A DNA stretch of 64,000 nt. Source: Acidobacteriota bacterium (lineage in GTDB: Bacteria > Acidobacteriota > Blastocatellia > Pyrinomonadales > Pyrinomonadaceae). Below, in pieces: positions 52,936 to 60,498 of the stretch. The notes under the pieces were generated by a model that ran no database searches, was not told the DNA's origin, and saw nothing but the letters and a program-made list of their open reading frames with translations. A program made the translations under genes and the position numbers. Where the stretch lies: contig QHXI01000078.1 of NCBI GenBank assembly GCA_003222895.1, positions 1-64,000 on the forward strand, given 5' to 3'. The first letter of the stretch is position 1, and every line of letters begins with the position of its first letter.

Positions 52936-55449
52936 TTAGTTAATTGAGCGCGTGGCGAGCGAGCTGCGCGGGGGTTGTTCGAAATTAGTGCTTGCGGGTT
53001 TGGAGGCCGGAAAAATGCTGGATTTGTGGTTCGACTTTGCCCGATACATCGCCCGATCAGCCGCAATTAACAGTTGATCGAGCGTCTCGCCGTCGGTTCC
53101 GTATAGCGAGGCGCCGACACTGATGCCAACCCGGGCCTGGCCCTGGCCGCGCACTTCGATTGAAAAGCCCGAGACCATGCGCTCAATTCGCTCGCGCAGT
53201 TCCTCGACCTGATCTAGTGGGACGTCGGGGACAAGGGCCACGAATTCGTCGCCGGCATAACGTGCGAGGAAATCATATTCTCGTAACTGGCCGTGAACGA
53301 GATGGGCGACTTCGTGCAGCATCCGATCCCCGAGCTTGTGACCGAACGTATCGTTCACGAGTTTGAAGTCGTCGAGGTCCAGCATAACCACCTGGAAGGG
53401 GCGTCCGGTGCGTTGCGCGCGCGCAACTTCTTCATCGAATCGTACCTGCAGGCTGCGAGCATTGGGCAGTCCGGTCAGCGAATCAGTCAACGCATTCGAT
53501 TCTGCGCGTGCGTGACTCATTGCGTTGGCCAACGCGTCGGATGCCAGTCGCGTCACGGTTTCGAGCAAGCGAATTTGATCGTCGCTATATTCTCTCAGCG
53601 ACATTGAGTAGATCGACAGCGCACCCAACAAACGTTCATCTTTGAAGAGCGGCAACGCCGCCATCGAGCGATAGCTATGATCCGATGACGATTCGGCTGG
53701 TGAGAATTCCAGGCTCGGATGAATTCGATTTACCGCGCGCCGATTTGCCAGGGCGTAGCCAGTTCCCCCTTCTCCGAGAGCGATGCAGCGACCGCGCATC
53801 GATTCAGCATTCAAACCAACCGTTAGGGTCGCGCGTGCATGGCCTTGCTTCTCATCGAAAATGTAGACGACACAGGTATCAAACGGCACGATGTTTCCAA
53901 CGCGATCGACCAAAACCGATAGGGTGTTTTCAACCCCGAGCGACGAGCCAAAAGTGCGCGCCATTTCGTAGAGCGCATACACTTCACGATGGGCGTTGCG
54001 AATTTGATCGTACGCCGCAAACGAACGATTGTCCGAGTGTGAACTCATTTCGTCTCTCGATGGAACAATCGGATTGCGCGGCGTGTTGAGGTGGATTTCA
54101 TCGGCGAGACCGAGCGCGGCAATCTGAGCTTCAAACTCCGGCAAGTTCGTAATGAATAGATCGACTATGCGGGAATCGAAATGAGTGCCCGCGCCTTCGT
54201 TGAGTAAGGCAATCGCCTGCGGTCGCGACATGCCGGGGCGGAAGGGTCGATCCTCTCGAACTGAATCGAAACAATCGATCACCGATAACACGCGCGCGGT
54301 GATCGGAATCTGCTCGCCCTTCAACCCATCAGGATAGCCGCCGCCGTCCCAATGCTCGTGATGATGCCGAACGATGGGAACTACCGGATAAGGAAAATTG
54401 CAGCGGCTTAGGATCTCGGCGCCGACGACGGTGTGAATCTTTGTCTTCTCGAATTCAGCGCGCGTCAGCGTGCCGGGCTTGTTGAGAATGTGATCGGGAA
54501 CCGCGAGTTTTCCCACGTCGTGCAGCAGCGCGCCGGCCTTCAGAGCAGCTAACTCTGCGTCAGACAAATCCAGGATTTTGCCCAGGCCTTCCGCATAAAT
54601 CTGCATGCGACGAACATGGCAGTGCGTCGTTTGATCCTTAGCGTCGATCGCCGTGGCCAACGCCTCAACCGTGGCGAGGTGCAAGCGGCTTAGTTCTTCA
54701 GCTTCGCGCGTCCTGGTGTTAACTCGCTTGAAATAGACTTTGTAAGTCGCGAACGTCGCCGCGATGATGGGAAAACCCAAGAGCGCGTATCCCCAGCCGA
54801 AATGCGAAATTGCCGAGTAAGCGACTGCGGCGGCGGTAGCGGACGCCAAGAACGACCACCAGGTCCAGAGATAACCCTCGCGCCACAACTTGACGATCGA
54901 TTGTCGTCCTTTCAGCGCGTAAATCGTCGAGACTGTCATACCATTGACGCAGTAATGCGTTAACGCGAGCAATGCCAAACACGAAATCAGGGAATCAGGG
55001 CGAACGGCTGAGTTGCCGAGTGGATAAACCGAAATGGCAGCATAATGACTCAGCGCAAGGTAAAACACATTGCCTGAAATGAAAACTGTCACGGCCATCA
55101 TCGCAGGCGCCGCGATCCAGCTCGAGAGTTTTTTCGAAGTGCCACGCGAGCTGACAAACACATCTACGACGCCGACCAATACCGCTGCGGGCACGCCTAA
55201 AATCAGCACCGCGAGAAACGTGAAGACGTCACCGGCAGTGAAGCTCGATTTTGTATTTGGGATGCGGATGGGATGCGCGCTGGTAACGACGGCGAAAAGC
55301 GCGAACGCGGCGAGCTCGCCACTCTGAATCTGAGTGAGCGAAAGGCAGCGCGCGATTGCCCACACAAACACGACTGCGCCGGCAGCGACCATGAAAATCC
55401 AATAGGTCTTTGCCGCGCGATTGTAATCAGACATGTCGAGCAGCTTCAT
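52936..55449 (-). CDS. Membrane HD-GYP + GAF + GGDEF c-di-GMP protein
   Basis: An 837-residue protein. About seven or eight helices at residues 14-240 form a MASE-like sensor. HD-GYP (~255-435) is LHDVGKLAVPDHILNKPG...HHHEHWDGGGYPDGLKGEQIPITARVLSVIDCFDS (phosphodiesterase signature). GAF (~490-640) begins VYALYEMARTFGSSLGVENTLSVL. A diguanylate cyclase domain (~655-815) has TDSLTGLPNARSL and RYAGDEFVAL, i.e. AGDEF rather than GGDEF, with a possible RxxD inhibitory site (REYD) five residues upstream. Both making and breaking c-di-GMP are possible. ATG 55449 follows TTAGGACGAACCA. The 3' end is 230 nt from the kinase gene; the PilZ-like protein at 3.3 kb could be a distant receptor. Confidence 0.92.
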   Translation of the reverse strand: MKLLDMSDYNRAAKTYWIFMVAAGAVVFVWAIARCLSLTQIQSGELAAFALFAVVTSAHPIRIPNTKSSFTAGDVFTFLAVLILGVPAAVLVGVVDVFVSSRGTSKKLSSWIAAPAMMAVTVFISGNVFYLALSHYAAISVYPLGNSAVRPDSLISCLALLALTHYCVNGMTVSTIYALKGRQSIVKLWREGYLWTWWSFLASATAAAVAYSAISHFGWGYALLGFPIIAATFATYKVYFKRVNTRTREAEELSRLHLATVEALATAIDAKDQTTHCHVRRMQIYAEGLGKILDLSDAELAALKAGALLHDVGKLAVPDHILNKPGTLTRAEFEKTKIHTVVGAEILSRCNFPYPVVPIVRHHHEHWDGGGYPDGLKGEQIPITARVLSVIDCFDSVREDRPFRPGMSRPQAIALLNEGAGTHFDSRIVDLFITNLPEFEAQIAALGLADEIHLNTPRNPIVPSRDEMSSHSDNRSFAAYDQIRNAHREVYALYEMARTFGSSLGVENTLSVLVDRVGNIVPFDTCVVYIFDEKQGHARATLTVGLNAESMRGRCIALGEGGTGYALANRRAVNRIHPSLEFSPAESSSDHSYRSMAALPLFKDERLLGALSIYSMSLREYSDDQIRLLETVTRLASDALANAMSHARAESNALTDSLTGLPNARSLQVRFDEEVARAQRTGRPFQVVMLDLDDFKLVNDTFGHKLGDRMLHEVAHLVHGQLREYDFLARYAGDEFVALVPDVPLDQVEELRERIERMVSGFSIEVRGQGQARVGISVGASLYGTDGETLDQLLIAADRAMYRAKSNHKSSIFPASKPASTNFEQPPRSSLATRSIN

Positions 55450-55534
55450 TGGTTCGTCCTAACCCGGCGAATGGTTTGGCAAACATCAAAACCGTCGAAC
55501 ACCAGACGTTGAATTCGCATCACGCGAATGAGCC

Positions 55535-55584
55535 TGCGCCGAAAGCAAAACGCCAGAGCAACCTGGCTGTTCGCTTTCGGCGCA
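55535..55584. other. Long hairpin in the 55.5-kb intergenic region
   Basis: TGCGCCGAAAGC and GCTTTCGGCGCA are perfect 12-bp arms. Inside is a second stem GCCAG-AGCAAC-CTGGC. The hairpin lies 86 nt upstream of the HD-GYP gene start (minus strand) in a 554-nt gene-free stretch, and could be a structured 5' leader or a dispersed repeat. Confidence 0.55.
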
Positions 55585-55686
55585 TGACTGGGCAAGTTGA
55601 CGGAGCCGGCACGCATCCGTCACCTGGGGTGTTGCAGTCGAAAATCTTTGGGGCGGCCTGCGACAGGTGAAATCGCGAATTCAAGG

Positions 55687-55740
55687 CGGCTAGCGGGCCC
55701 AGTGCGGTGGGCCCGTCCAGCGGTTAACGCTACCTAGCCG
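55687..55740. other. Three-way-junction-like RNA structure candidate
   Basis: CGGCTAG...CTAGCCG (7-bp outer stem) encloses CGGGCCCA-GTGCGG-TGGGCCCG (8-bp stem, 6-nt loop) and AGCG-GTTAA-CGCT (4-bp stem). The whole 54-nt segment folds into a compact junction on either strand. It did not match any riboswitch consensus I know. The rest of 55450-56003 shows no ORF and only weak promoter-like boxes (TTGACA at ~55951). Confidence 0.5.
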
Positions 55741-56003
55741 CAATCAACGCATTACAAAGCCTGTGCCGGTGAGGAAAGCGCGAGTTTATTGGAGTTTCGC
55801 GGCTGTCGGGCGCCACCAATTCCGATTGAGTTCAATGTGACAGGTCAGAGTGAGAGAACAGGAATACGCCGGCGTTCCGCCTGCTTATGTCCGTCACCGT
55901 GCGCGGCGTAGGAAACAAATGCGCGAGGGCGGTTGCGTGCCCAGATGAAAGTTGACAAACATTCTCGCGGCAGTGCACCTTTCAGCAATCTTTTTTTCGA
56001 TAA

Positions 56004-57359
56004 GTGAGCGAACGAATTTCTAAAAAGAGATCGCCGGCGACAAATCTCGGCTATGGCGAGCTGCTGCGATCAAATCGCAGCTTTCGCTTTCTTTGGTTGG
56101 GCCAGGTCGTCAGCCAGATGGGCGATTGGTTCGACACGATCGCCGTCTACACCATTGCGCTGCGGCTTACCGGCTCGAGCCGCTCAGTCGCGCTGATCAT
56201 GGTCGCGCGCTTTCTGCCGAGCGTCGTGATGGGCCCGCTGTCCGGTGTCGTCGCGGATCGATTCAGCCGTCGCTCGATCATGATTGCGTCCGATTTGGTG
56301 CGCGCAGTCGTGGTGCTCGGATTTCTTTTCGTGCGCCGGCCGGATCAGATGTGGCTGATCTACGTGCTGACGGTCTTGCAACTTGCCTTCTCGACATTTT
56401 TTGAGCCGGCAAAGACTGCTGCCATTCCTTCGATCGTTTCTCCGCGAGAGTTGTTAGCAGCGAACGCGATAGCCGGTGTCACCTGGTCGGTGATGTTGAC
56501 GCTCGGTGCTGCTATCGGCGGGTTCATCGCGGGATGGTTTGGAACTAATGCCGCGTTCGTGCTGGATTCGATGACGTTCATTGCCTCGGCTCTTTTGATC
56601 TCGACGGTGCACTTTCCTAAACGAGCGGAGCGCGACAGAACGAAACTCACGATCGGCAAAGCACTCGGAATCACCGACACGATCGAAGGAGGACATTACG
56701 TACGGCATCGGCCGCGCGTGTTTGCTTATTTGATGGTGAAGCCTGCTTGGGGAATTGGCGGAGGCATCCTGACTTTGCTGGCTGTGTTCGGCGAAAGAGT
56801 TTTTCCAGTCGGCGGAAAGACCGCGACTGGCATAGGCGTCCTGTTTACCGCGCGGGGCATTGGCACCGCGTTCGGCCCCATCGTTGCTCGCCGGTGGGCC
56901 GGCGAAACACGAAGGCAAATGCAAATCGCAATCGGCATCGCCTTTTTGATCGGCGGAACCTTCTACTTCGCATTTGCGGTATCGCGAAGCTTTGCTTTTG
57001 CACTCTTGTTTCTGGCAATCGCACACTGCGGCGGAAGTATTCTGTGGGTCTTTTCGACCGTGCTGCTACAGCAGAATGTGGAAGATCAATTTCGTGGACG
57101 CATGTTCGCGGCTGAGATGGCCCTGGTGACTTTGACGATGGCCGCGTCAAATTATTTGGTCGGCGAATTAATGGATAGATTTGGATTTTCACCGCGAGTG
57201 GTGACGGCGGGTGTGGGAGCGTTCTTTCTGTTGCCGGGACTGATCTGGTTTGCGACTGAGAAACGGTGGGATCGCAAAGACCTATTTGCTGCGCCGGCGA
57301 TTACGAAGCCGGAAGAACTTAAAGCCGCTGCGTTGGAAACAGAGCACTTCGAAATTTGA
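56004..57359 (+). CDS. MFS transporter
   Basis: A 451-residue major-facilitator exporter with 12 predicted helices, of the DHA3/EmrB-like (enterobactin-exporter-like) group: SFRFLWLGQVVSQMGDWFDTIAVYTIALRLTGSS, MVARFLPSVVMGPLSGVVADRFSRRSIMIASDLVRA (motif A, GxxxDRxxRR), FLLPGLIWFATEKRW. The substrate is unknown. The start is GTG 56004 with no obvious ribosome site. It overlaps the next gene by 1 nt (TGATG), so the two are coupled. Confidence 0.88.
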   Translation: MSERISKKRSPATNLGYGELLRSNRSFRFLWLGQVVSQMGDWFDTIAVYTIALRLTGSSRSVALIMVARFLPSVVMGPLSGVVADRFSRRSIMIASDLVRAVVVLGFLFVRRPDQMWLIYVLTVLQLAFSTFFEPAKTAAIPSIVSPRELLAANAIAGVTWSVMLTLGAAIGGFIAGWFGTNAAFVLDSMTFIASALLISTVHFPKRAERDRTKLTIGKALGITDTIEGGHYVRHRPRVFAYLMVKPAWGIGGGILTLLAVFGERVFPVGGKTATGIGVLFTARGIGTAFGPIVARRWAGETRRQMQIAIGIAFLIGGTFYFAFAVSRSFAFALLFLAIAHCGGSILWVFSTVLLQQNVEDQFRGRMFAAEMALVTLTMAASNYLVGELMDRFGFSPRVVTAGVGAFFLLPGLIWFATEKRWDRKDLFAAPAITKPEELKAAALETEHFEI

Positions 57360-57889
57360 TGAAGATCAAAATCGGCATTATGGGATCGGCTGGGGAAGCA
57401 GCTTCGCCGAAGATCGCTGAAGCAGCGAACACCCTGGGCAAAGCGATCGCTGCGCGCGATCTCATTTTGCTCACTGGCGCGACGACGGGCCTGGTGCATC
57501 TGGTGGGCAAGGCTGCGCGCGACGCAGGTGCCTTTCACATCGGCATTTCGCCCGCTGAAGATGAACACGAGCACATTGAAACGTTCGAATTGCCGACCGA
57601 TGCTTGCGACGCGATTGTTTACACCGGCTTCGGATTGAAAGGCCGCAATGTTGTGCTCGTGCGTTCATGCGATGTCGTGCTGTTTATCGCGGGTTCGATT
57701 GGCTCGCTGAATGAATTCACGATCGCGTACGATGAAGGAAAAGTTATTGGCTGCTTGACGGGAACAGGCGGTGTCGCCGATGAAGCAAAGCAAATTGTGA
57801 CGCGTCTTCAAAAGCAGACGAATGCGCGGATTGTATCTGATGAAGATCCGGTGCGACTGATTGAAGCGTGTCTGGCTGGAGCACCGTAG
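57359..57889 (+). CDS. LOG/SLOG-family nucleotide-binding protein
   Basis: A 176-residue Rossmann-like protein: IKIGIMGSAGEAASPKIAEAANTLGKAIAARDLILLTGATTGLVHLVGKAARDAGAFHIGISPAEDEHEHIE..., GRNVVLVRSCDVVLFIAGSIGSLNEFTIAYDEGKVIGCLTGTGG. The GSIGSLNEF-like segment corresponds to the PGGxGTxxE motif of LOG proteins, but the first half is altered (AGSIGSLNEF). This places it among SLOG relatives rather than true cytokinin-activating LOG enzymes. ATG 57359 is used instead of TTG 57356. It is coupled to the MFS gene; a shared role is possible but unknown. Confidence 0.78.
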   Translation: MKIKIGIMGSAGEAASPKIAEAANTLGKAIAARDLILLTGATTGLVHLVGKAARDAGAFHIGISPAEDEHEHIETFELPTDACDAIVYTGFGLKGRNVVLVRSCDVVLFIAGSIGSLNEFTIAYDEGKVIGCLTGTGGVADEAKQIVTRLQKQTNARIVSDEDPVRLIEACLAGAP

Positions 57890-57904
57890 GAAGGAGATAT
57901 TTAC

Positions 57905-58030
57905 AGTTCCGGCTGATTGTTATTAGTTCAGCCCATTTATGGGCGCAACATATGTCGCTCCTCCGGAGCTTAGATCCATTACCTCCCGGAATGGTCTATA
58001 AATATTTCACCACTACGTGGCTTAGGAACA
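57905..58030. repeat. Composite array of small hairpins
   Basis: Four short stems in series: GCCCAT-TT-ATGGGC (57931), GCTCC-TCC-GGAGC (57957), CCATT-ACCTCCCGG-AATGG (57976), CCAC-TAC-GTGG (58010), with TCTATAAATATTTC between the last two. It fills the gap between the LOG-like and SDR genes. The listed SDR ORF runs through it out of necessity, but the gene really starts at 58057. Confidence 0.65.
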
Positions 58031-58056
58031 CACGCTTAGCTGAAAAGAAAAAGATC

Positions 58057-58848
58057 ATGGACTTCGGATTAAAAGACAAAGTTGCCCTAGTCGCCGCCGC
58101 GAGCAGCGGCATCGGCTTCGCTTGTGCGCGTGAACTCGCTCGCGAAGGCGCGCAGGTATTTTTGTGCTCGCGCGGCGCACAGCATGCGTCGCAAGCGGCT
58201 GAGAAAATTCACAAAGAAACAGGCGTGGACGTCGCCGGCATCGCGTGCGATGTCACAAGCGATTCCGCGGTTCAGGCATTTGTGAATTTGGCGGTCGAGC
58301 GCGCGGGGAAGATCGATATTTGCGTGACTAATGCCGGCGGCCCTCCGGCGAAGACTTTCGCGGAAACCGATCTCGATACGTTTCGTCAGGCATTTGAACT
58401 GAACGCGTTGTCGGCGATCAGATTCGCAAAGCTCGTCCTGCCGGGAATGCTCGAACGCAAGTGGGGGCGCATCATCAACATCACTTCGGTTTCCGTCAAA
58501 CAGCCTATCGATGGTCTATTGCTGTCGAATACGGTGCGTGCTGGTTTGACTGGCTGGGCCAAAACGGTTTCGAACGAAGTCGCCGCGCACGGCGTCACCG
58601 TCAATAACGTCGCTCCCGGTTACACGCTGACTGAGCGTCAGGATTATTTGGCAGAAGTTCGCGCAAAAGCTTTGGGAAAATCAAAGCAGGAAATAATCGA
58701 TTCGTGGGCCGATCAAGCGCCAATACGACGCATGGCCCAACCTGAAGAAATCGGCGCGGCTGTCGCGTTTCTCGCCTCGGAGCGCGCGTCCTATATCACC
58801 GGCGTCACCCTGCAAGTTGATGGCGGCTGGGTGAAAAGTCTTTTCTAA
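58057..58848 (+). CDS. SDR-family protein lacking the YxxxK catalytic pair
   Basis: A 263-residue Rossmann protein from ATG 58057 (MDFGLKDKVALVAAASSGIG). The cofactor loop is AAASSGIGFACARELA (TGxxxGxG variant) and the structural NAG is CVTNAGGPP. The substrate-binding half reads IINITSVSVKQPIDGLLLSNTVRAGLTGWAKT. At the place of Tyr-x-x-x-Lys it has Ser-Asn-Thr-Val-Arg (SNTVR). The C-terminus PEEIGAAVAFLASERASYITGVTLQVDGG is typical. It is annotated in many genomes as a 3-oxoacyl-ACP-reductase-like SDR, but the altered active site suggests different chemistry or no redox activity. Confidence 0.88.
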   Translation: MDFGLKDKVALVAAASSGIGFACARELAREGAQVFLCSRGAQHASQAAEKIHKETGVDVAGIACDVTSDSAVQAFVNLAVERAGKIDICVTNAGGPPAKTFAETDLDTFRQAFELNALSAIRFAKLVLPGMLERKWGRIINITSVSVKQPIDGLLLSNTVRAGLTGWAKTVSNEVAAHGVTVNNVAPGYTLTERQDYLAEVRAKALGKSKQEIIDSWADQAPIRRMAQPEEIGAAVAFLASERASYITGVTLQVDGGWVKSLF

Positions 58849-58875
58849 TTTGCGCATCGCGCTATACTCCTCGGC

Positions 58876-59121
58876 ATGGCGCGCGGATGGGAGAGCAAAT
58901 CAGTCGAGGATCAAATCGGAGCGGCTGAGGCTGAACGAGAAATTCGCGCTGCTCAAAAGCTTTCGGCAGAGCAGCGCGAACGAAGCGAGCACAAACAATC
59001 CTTGATGCTATCGCGTTCGCTAATTCTGAGCCGCATCAAAGCCGCTAGAGATCCTCGTTACCGCGCTCAGCTTCAACTAGCTCTCGATCAACTCGACGAG
59101 CAACTGCGGGAGTTCGAATAA
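58876..59121 (+). CDS. Small charged helical protein of unknown function
   Basis: 81 residues, almost entirely Ala/Glu/Arg/Gln helix: ARGWESKSVEDQIGAAEAEREIRAAQKLSAEQRERSEHKQ, then MLSRSLILSRIKAARDPRYRAQLQLALDQLDEQLREFE. It is coiled-coil-like with no signal. ATG 58876 is preceded by TCCTCGGC, with no clear ribosome site. It resembles small conserved hypotheticals of acidobacteria; no role is known. Confidence 0.6.
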   Translation: MARGWESKSVEDQIGAAEAEREIRAAQKLSAEQRERSEHKQSLMLSRSLILSRIKAARDPRYRAQLQLALDQLDEQLREFE

Positions 59122-59132
59122 AGAACTCAGCG

Positions 59133-60314
59133 CTACGGCTTGGCGGCGGCCGCCGGCATTTTGAACTTCGAATCATCGACCGGCACGTTGATCTTCACTT
59201 CGGTGAACGTCCGCGTTGAAGTTGGATTACCTGCCTCGACTGTCGCTGAGCGACCGACGAATGCGAACTTCACACCATCGAGGTCGCGGTAATCCTCAAA
59301 GTCCACCTGGTCGGGGATTAGACCGATCACCGTTGTCAGGATCGTTACGCGCCGCAGCAGCAAACCCGTCGTTGCATCAAAATACAATCTCATGCGCCGG
59401 CCGTCTGTGGTCTGGCCATCGAGAACATAAACATCGCGATCGTTGAGCTTGTCTCTGCGAACTCTGGGTGGCCGCGAGTATTGCGCTTTCAGGTTGATGA
59501 AACTGAACAGACTATTTGCGGCGCGAAAGTTGGCTAATTCAACCCCGCTGATTTCTCGCACGCCAAACTTGTCCGGGCCGGACTGATAGAGTTCAAACTG
59601 AAAAGAGTTTCCGTTGGCTTGAGCAATCGTTCCCTTCGCGACCCGCGAAGTCAGTTTGTCGACGGCGCCTTGTCCACCTATTGCCGCGACGTATTTGTTG
59701 AAAATGTCGTCGGCCGAAGGCAATGCGGGCGTAGGAACTGGCGATGCTTGCGCCGCGGCGCCTGGAGTTCCCGCGCCAGTTGGTGCTGCGCCGGCGCTAC
59801 GGTTCGCCGGAGGAGGCGATGGCAACGGCAATGGCAAAGTCGGCAGTGATTGTGGAGTGTTTCGCCCACGATGACAGGTGTAGCAGGCTATTGGGTCCAG
59901 TTTAAGACCGGCCAATGTCTTGTTCGTGTCCAACACTAGTCTGATCATCTCGCGCGCGGTGTTCTTCTCTGGCTTTGTGTCCGAAGCATAATCCCACTGG
60001 CCCTGATTGTTCACGTGGCAGAAATTGCAGCGGCGGCCCATTGAAGCTGCGAAATAATTCATCACCGGAATAAGCTGTGACGCCGGCATTCCGTTCAGAA
60101 TTTTGATGTTCTTCTCGACCTGCTCAACGGTTGGCTCTTGCGAAGCAGTGCTCACGGGCGTTTGCGCGGGCTTCGGCGCGCCCAGCGCGAACGAGGAATT
60201 CGCAAACTGTTTCTGAACTGGGAAAGATTTTTGAGCGCGCACGCGCGTAATTACGACGAAGGCCGTGGCGCAGGCCAGGCTGACGATGACAAGTCGCAGG
60301 ACGTTAAGTTTCAT
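59133..60314 (-). CDS. Dihaem c-type cytochrome fused to a C-terminal lipoprotein-carrier-like domain
   Basis: 393 residues from ATG 60314, preceded by GGAGCG; the listed ORF starts too early. The signal is LNVLRLVIVSLACATAFVVI. Two CxxCH haem motifs are present (RRCNFCHVNNQGQWDYASDTKPEKNTAREMI and IACYTCHRGRNTP), the layout of PSCyt/photosynthetic-reaction-centre-cytochrome-like proteins common in acidobacteria. A Pro/Ala-rich linker follows (TLPLPLPSPPPANRS...). The last ~190 residues are a separate beta-rich domain (DDIFNKYVAAIGGQGAVDKLTSRVAKGTI...KFAFVGRSATVEAG...VDDSKFKMP) resembling LolA/DUF4292-like folds. An electron-transfer role in the periplasm is likely; partners are unknown. Confidence 0.85.
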   Translation of the reverse strand: MKLNVLRLVIVSLACATAFVVITRVRAQKSFPVQKQFANSSFALGAPKPAQTPVSTASQEPTVEQVEKNIKILNGMPASQLIPVMNYFAASMGRRCNFCHVNNQGQWDYASDTKPEKNTAREMIRLVLDTNKTLAGLKLDPIACYTCHRGRNTPQSLPTLPLPLPSPPPANRSAGAAPTGAGTPGAAAQASPVPTPALPSADDIFNKYVAAIGGQGAVDKLTSRVAKGTIAQANGNSFQFELYQSGPDKFGVREISGVELANFRAANSLFSFINLKAQYSRPPRVRRDKLNDRDVYVLDGQTTDGRRMRLYFDATTGLLLRRVTILTTVIGLIPDQVDFEDYRDLDGVKFAFVGRSATVEAGNPTSTRTFTEVKINVPVDDSKFKMPAAAAKP

Positions 60315-60439
60315 TTTCGCTCCGATAGTTATGCTGTCGCATGAAATTAGATAGACAAAGTCAGGGAAGACTAACGGCCCGGATCTTATAGACTGAAAGC
60401 GGCGAATGATGCAAATAGCAGAAGAGCATAACAGCGCCA

Positions 60440-60476
60440 AAACAAAAAACACCCGGCAAGACTCACCGGGTGTTTG
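60440..60476 (-). terminator. Rho-independent terminator of the transglycosylase gene
   Basis: On the minus strand AAACACCCGG-TGAGTCTTG-CCGGGTGTTT is a perfect 10-bp stem followed by TTTGTTTTGG. It lies 23 nt past the stop at 60499. Confidence 0.9.
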
Positions 60477-60498
60477 GCTAAAGCATTATCGATCGGCG

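Noticed and set aside
55450-55760. GEMM (c-di-GMP) or cobalamin riboswitch upstream of the HD-GYP gene
   Set aside because: GTTTGCCAAACCATTC and CAAAGCC fragments resemble parts of known motifs, but the order and the remaining conserved bases do not fit.
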